In this document: positions 4,641 through 5,550 of the stretch, piece after piece | Position numbering within the stretch: the stretch's first letter is position 1 | Layout of the letters: each line of letters opens with the position of its first letter | NCBI GenBank assembly: GCA_020726005.1 | Contig: DYTL01000057.1 | Location: 1 to 5,550 of the forward strand | Reading direction: 5' to 3' | Source: Microcaldota archaeon | GTDB taxonomy: Archaea > Micrarchaeota > Micrarchaeia > Anstonellales > Bilamarchaeaceae | Length of the DNA stretch: 5,550 nucleotides | Translations under genes and position numbers: made by a program | The notes under the pieces: generated by a model | Seen by the model: only the letters and a program-made list of their open reading frames with translations | Told to the model about the DNA's origin: nothing | Databases searched by the model: none

Positions 4641-4657
4641 GTTGCGCTTTGCGCAAC
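4641..4657 (+). repeat. perfect inverted repeat, 7-bp stem
   Basis: GTTGCGC, loop TTT, GCGCAAC. This is a G+C-rich stem in an otherwise AT-rich spacer after rpoF. It is the first of two or three stems that could end or attenuate the rpl21e-rpoF transcript. Confidence 0.6.
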
Positions 4658-4660
4658 AGA

Positions 4661-4696
4661 TAGTTGTCGAAACGTCGACGACTAGAAATTTTTTTT
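4661..4696 (+). terminator. hairpin plus T8, likely terminator or attenuator after rpoF
   Basis: AGTTGTCG (4662-4669) pairs with CGACGACT (4676-4683) around loop AAACGT, with one T-G pair and an outer T-A pair. Four bases after the stem comes a run of eight T (4689-4696). The T-run alone would suffice for archaeal termination. The 3' arm can instead pair perfectly with TAGTCGT at 4620-4626, so two folds compete. Confidence 0.5.
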
Positions 4697-4717
4697 GAAA
4701 AAATTTAGATTGATAGT

Positions 4718-5272
4718 ATGGAAGAATACGCATGGGTTATTGAATATTTACCTCAAGGAAGATCTGCGGATTTAAAGACCGAAGCAATAGTCCAACTCAT
4801 CGGCCACAATTTTTTTACATTACTTGAAGCAACTGCGAAGCCTGAATCCGTAATTTCTATAGGTCAGAAAGTTTATATTGGAAAAGAACAGCGCAATGAA
4901 ATTGCACGCATAAAAGGAAAGCTAAATTTTTCTCAACTTACACCAAGTGCAAAAGAGAATATTTCTACTGTAATTAAATCTATAGTGCATGAACGCGAAA
5001 ATGACTTTATTGCATTTATAAACAAGGCCGCACCTATTTCAATGAGAGTGCATCAGCTCGAATTTCTTCCGGGTGTTGGAAAAAAACATCTCGAATCTCT
5101 TATTATTGAGCGAGAGAAAAAACCTTTTGAGAATTTTGCAGATCTTAAAATACGCATACATTCAATAACCGATCCTACACTCTTATTCGTGCACAGAATA
5201 ATGAATGAACTTGAAGGTAAAGAGAAGCACTATCTTTTTCTCACACCATTTTCAACAACACGTATATTTTAA
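4718..5272 (+). CDS. DUF655 family protein with helix-hairpin-helix
   Basis: This belongs to the archaeal DUF655 family: conserved, probably nucleic-acid binding and of unproven function. The 184 residues are about the normal length. The N-terminal half (1-90) would be the OB-like part, with YAWVIEYLPQGR (4-15), NFFTLLEA (31-38) and VYIGKEQR (52-59). LTPSAKENI (74-82) and PISMRVHQLEFLPGVGKKHLESLI (106-129) lead into a helix-hairpin-helix centred on LPGVGKK (117-123), a type of motif that holds the DNA or RNA backbone. KKPFENFADL (134-143) and the HRIMNELEGKEKHYLFL ending complete the family pattern. No clear ribosome binding site precedes the ATG. Following eL21 and RpoF is the conserved archaeal order; in many archaea the rRNA dimethylase gene ksgA comes next, but here a tRNA follows instead. 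A role in translation or RNA handling is inferred from context only. Confidence 0.93.
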   Translation: MEEYAWVIEYLPQGRSADLKTEAIVQLIGHNFFTLLEATAKPESVISIGQKVYIGKEQRNEIARIKGKLNFSQLTPSAKENISTVIKSIVHERENDFIAFINKAAPISMRVHQLEFLPGVGKKHLESLIIEREKKPFENFADLKIRIHSITDPTLLFVHRIMNELEGKEKHYLFLTPFSTTRIF

Positions 5273-5285
5273 AGAAGAAACAGAT

Positions 5286-5344
5286 GGAAACATATACACA
5301 AATAGATTGTGTTTCCTCTTATTTCTTTCTATTTCCCTTCCAAC
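5286..5344 (+). terminator. hairpin and pyrimidine tract ending the DUF655 transcript
   Basis: GGAAACA (5286-5292) pairs with TGTTTCC (5310-5316), and an alternative inner stem pairs ACACAA with TTGTGT around loop ATAGA. Directly after it comes a pyrimidine tract of about 28 bases on the plus strand (5312-5341, interrupted by single A residues), with several short T-runs. This is the natural place for termination before the tRNA gene. Confidence 0.5.
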
Positions 5345-5385
5345 CTTGCGTTCGCTACGCTCAATTAGCATATTTTAAATATTTC

Positions 5386-5395
5386 TTTTTATAAT
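5386..5395 (+). promoter_or_regulatory. TATA box of tRNA-Val
   Basis: Plus-strand ttttataatt lies 32-41 bases before the first tRNA base, so transcription would start around 5417-5420 and leave a short 5' leader removed by RNase P. A second AT block, ttttaaatattt at 5373-5384, is a little farther than expected. Confidence 0.5.
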
Positions 5396-5426
5396 TAGTT
5401 TGTATGCACGAATTCTTCTAATTTAT

Positions 5427-5499
5427 GGGTTCGTAGTGGAGCGGTTAACACGTCTGCCTTACACGCAGAATATCAGAGGTTCGAATCCTCTCGAGCCCA
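5427..5499 (+). tRNA. tRNA-Val (anticodon UAC)
   Basis: The 73-base sequence folds as a complete tRNA. The acceptor stem pairs GGGTTCG (5427-5433) with CGAGCCC (5492-5498) with one T-G pair. A short D-arm contains the GG of the D-loop, the anticodon stem TCTGC/GCAGA encloses loop CTTACAC with anticodon TAC at 5460-5462, the variable loop is five bases, and the T-arm AGAGG-TTCGAAT-CCTCT is perfect. The discriminator is A at 5499. CCA is not encoded and must be added after transcription. No intron is present. UAC reads GUA and, with wobble modification, other valine codons. Confidence 0.97.
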
Positions 5500-5550
5500 G
5501 AACTTTAAAAACTTTAATTTATGGATTTACGCGTAAATAACCAATATATG

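Noticed and set aside
4378..4656. 92-residue minus-strand frame over rpoF with hydrophobic segments
   Set aside because: Hydrophobic Phe/Ile/Ser-rich composition is typical of the reverse complement of AT-rich Lys/Glu coding sequence; rpoF on the plus strand is convincing.
5521..5550. ATG-started frame running off the right edge
   Set aside because: Only ten codons are visible, over a palindrome, with no ribosome binding site; coding potential cannot be judged.
1..5550. CRISPR array, transposase or insertion sequence
   Set aside because: No regularly spaced repeats and no recombinase-like protein are present.

Overview
The window is archaeal chromosomal DNA, AT-rich and densely packed with information-processing genes. 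The archaeal assignment rests on the gene content: TATA-binding protein, RNA polymerase subunit Rpo4/RpoF, the archaeal/eukaryotic ribosomal protein eL21, archaeal-type stalk proteins uL10 and L12/P1, an SBDS ribosome-maturation factor, and a DUF655 protein. The reduced stalk protein, compact spacing and frequent non-ATG starts (TTG for TBP, GTG or TTG for uL10) would fit a small-genome lineage such as DPANN/Micrarchaeota. That placement is inference only; no 16S rRNA is present.

Layout. Positions 1-660 hold no recognisable gene. They contain short, coding-like but broken or start-poor reading frames on both strands and an imperfect direct repeat. Positions 686-2440 (minus strand) are a ribosomal operon, transcribed rpl1 -> rpl10 -> rpl12, that makes the L1 stalk and the L10/L12 stalk. 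The usual upstream partner rpl11 is absent. A divergent promoter region (2441-2591) separates this operon from a plus-strand SBDS gene (2592-3290), whose stop overlaps the stop of the convergent minus-strand TBP gene (3287-3880). A second divergent promoter region (3881-4004) drives TBP to the left and rpl21e-rpoF to the right, the latter joined by an ATGA overlap. After a 105-bp gap rich in inverted repeats comes a DUF655 gene (4718-5272). A hairpin and pyrimidine tract and then tRNA-Val(UAC) (5427-5499) complete the plus-strand series.

How the genes work together. Seven of the eight confident protein genes have known roles in ribosome structure or maturation (uL1, uL10, L12, eL21, SBDS) or basal transcription (TBP, Rpo4). 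The stalk proteins recruit translational GTPases, SBDS prepares the 50S subunit for translation, TBP nucleates initiation at the TATA boxes seen here, and Rpo4 is part of the polymerase stalk. DUF655 has a helix-hairpin-helix motif and an unknown function, and travels with the eL21/RpoF pair in many archaea.

The points most worth a second look are: a uL10 that ends after about the first L12-binding helix; a perfect hairpin fused to the Shine-Dalgarno sequence of the rpl1 mRNA; competing hairpins between rpoF and DUF655; the TTG-started TBP gene preceded by a three-codon mini-ORF; and the unexplained left 660 bases. No mobile element, CRISPR array or clearly new multi-gene system is visible.
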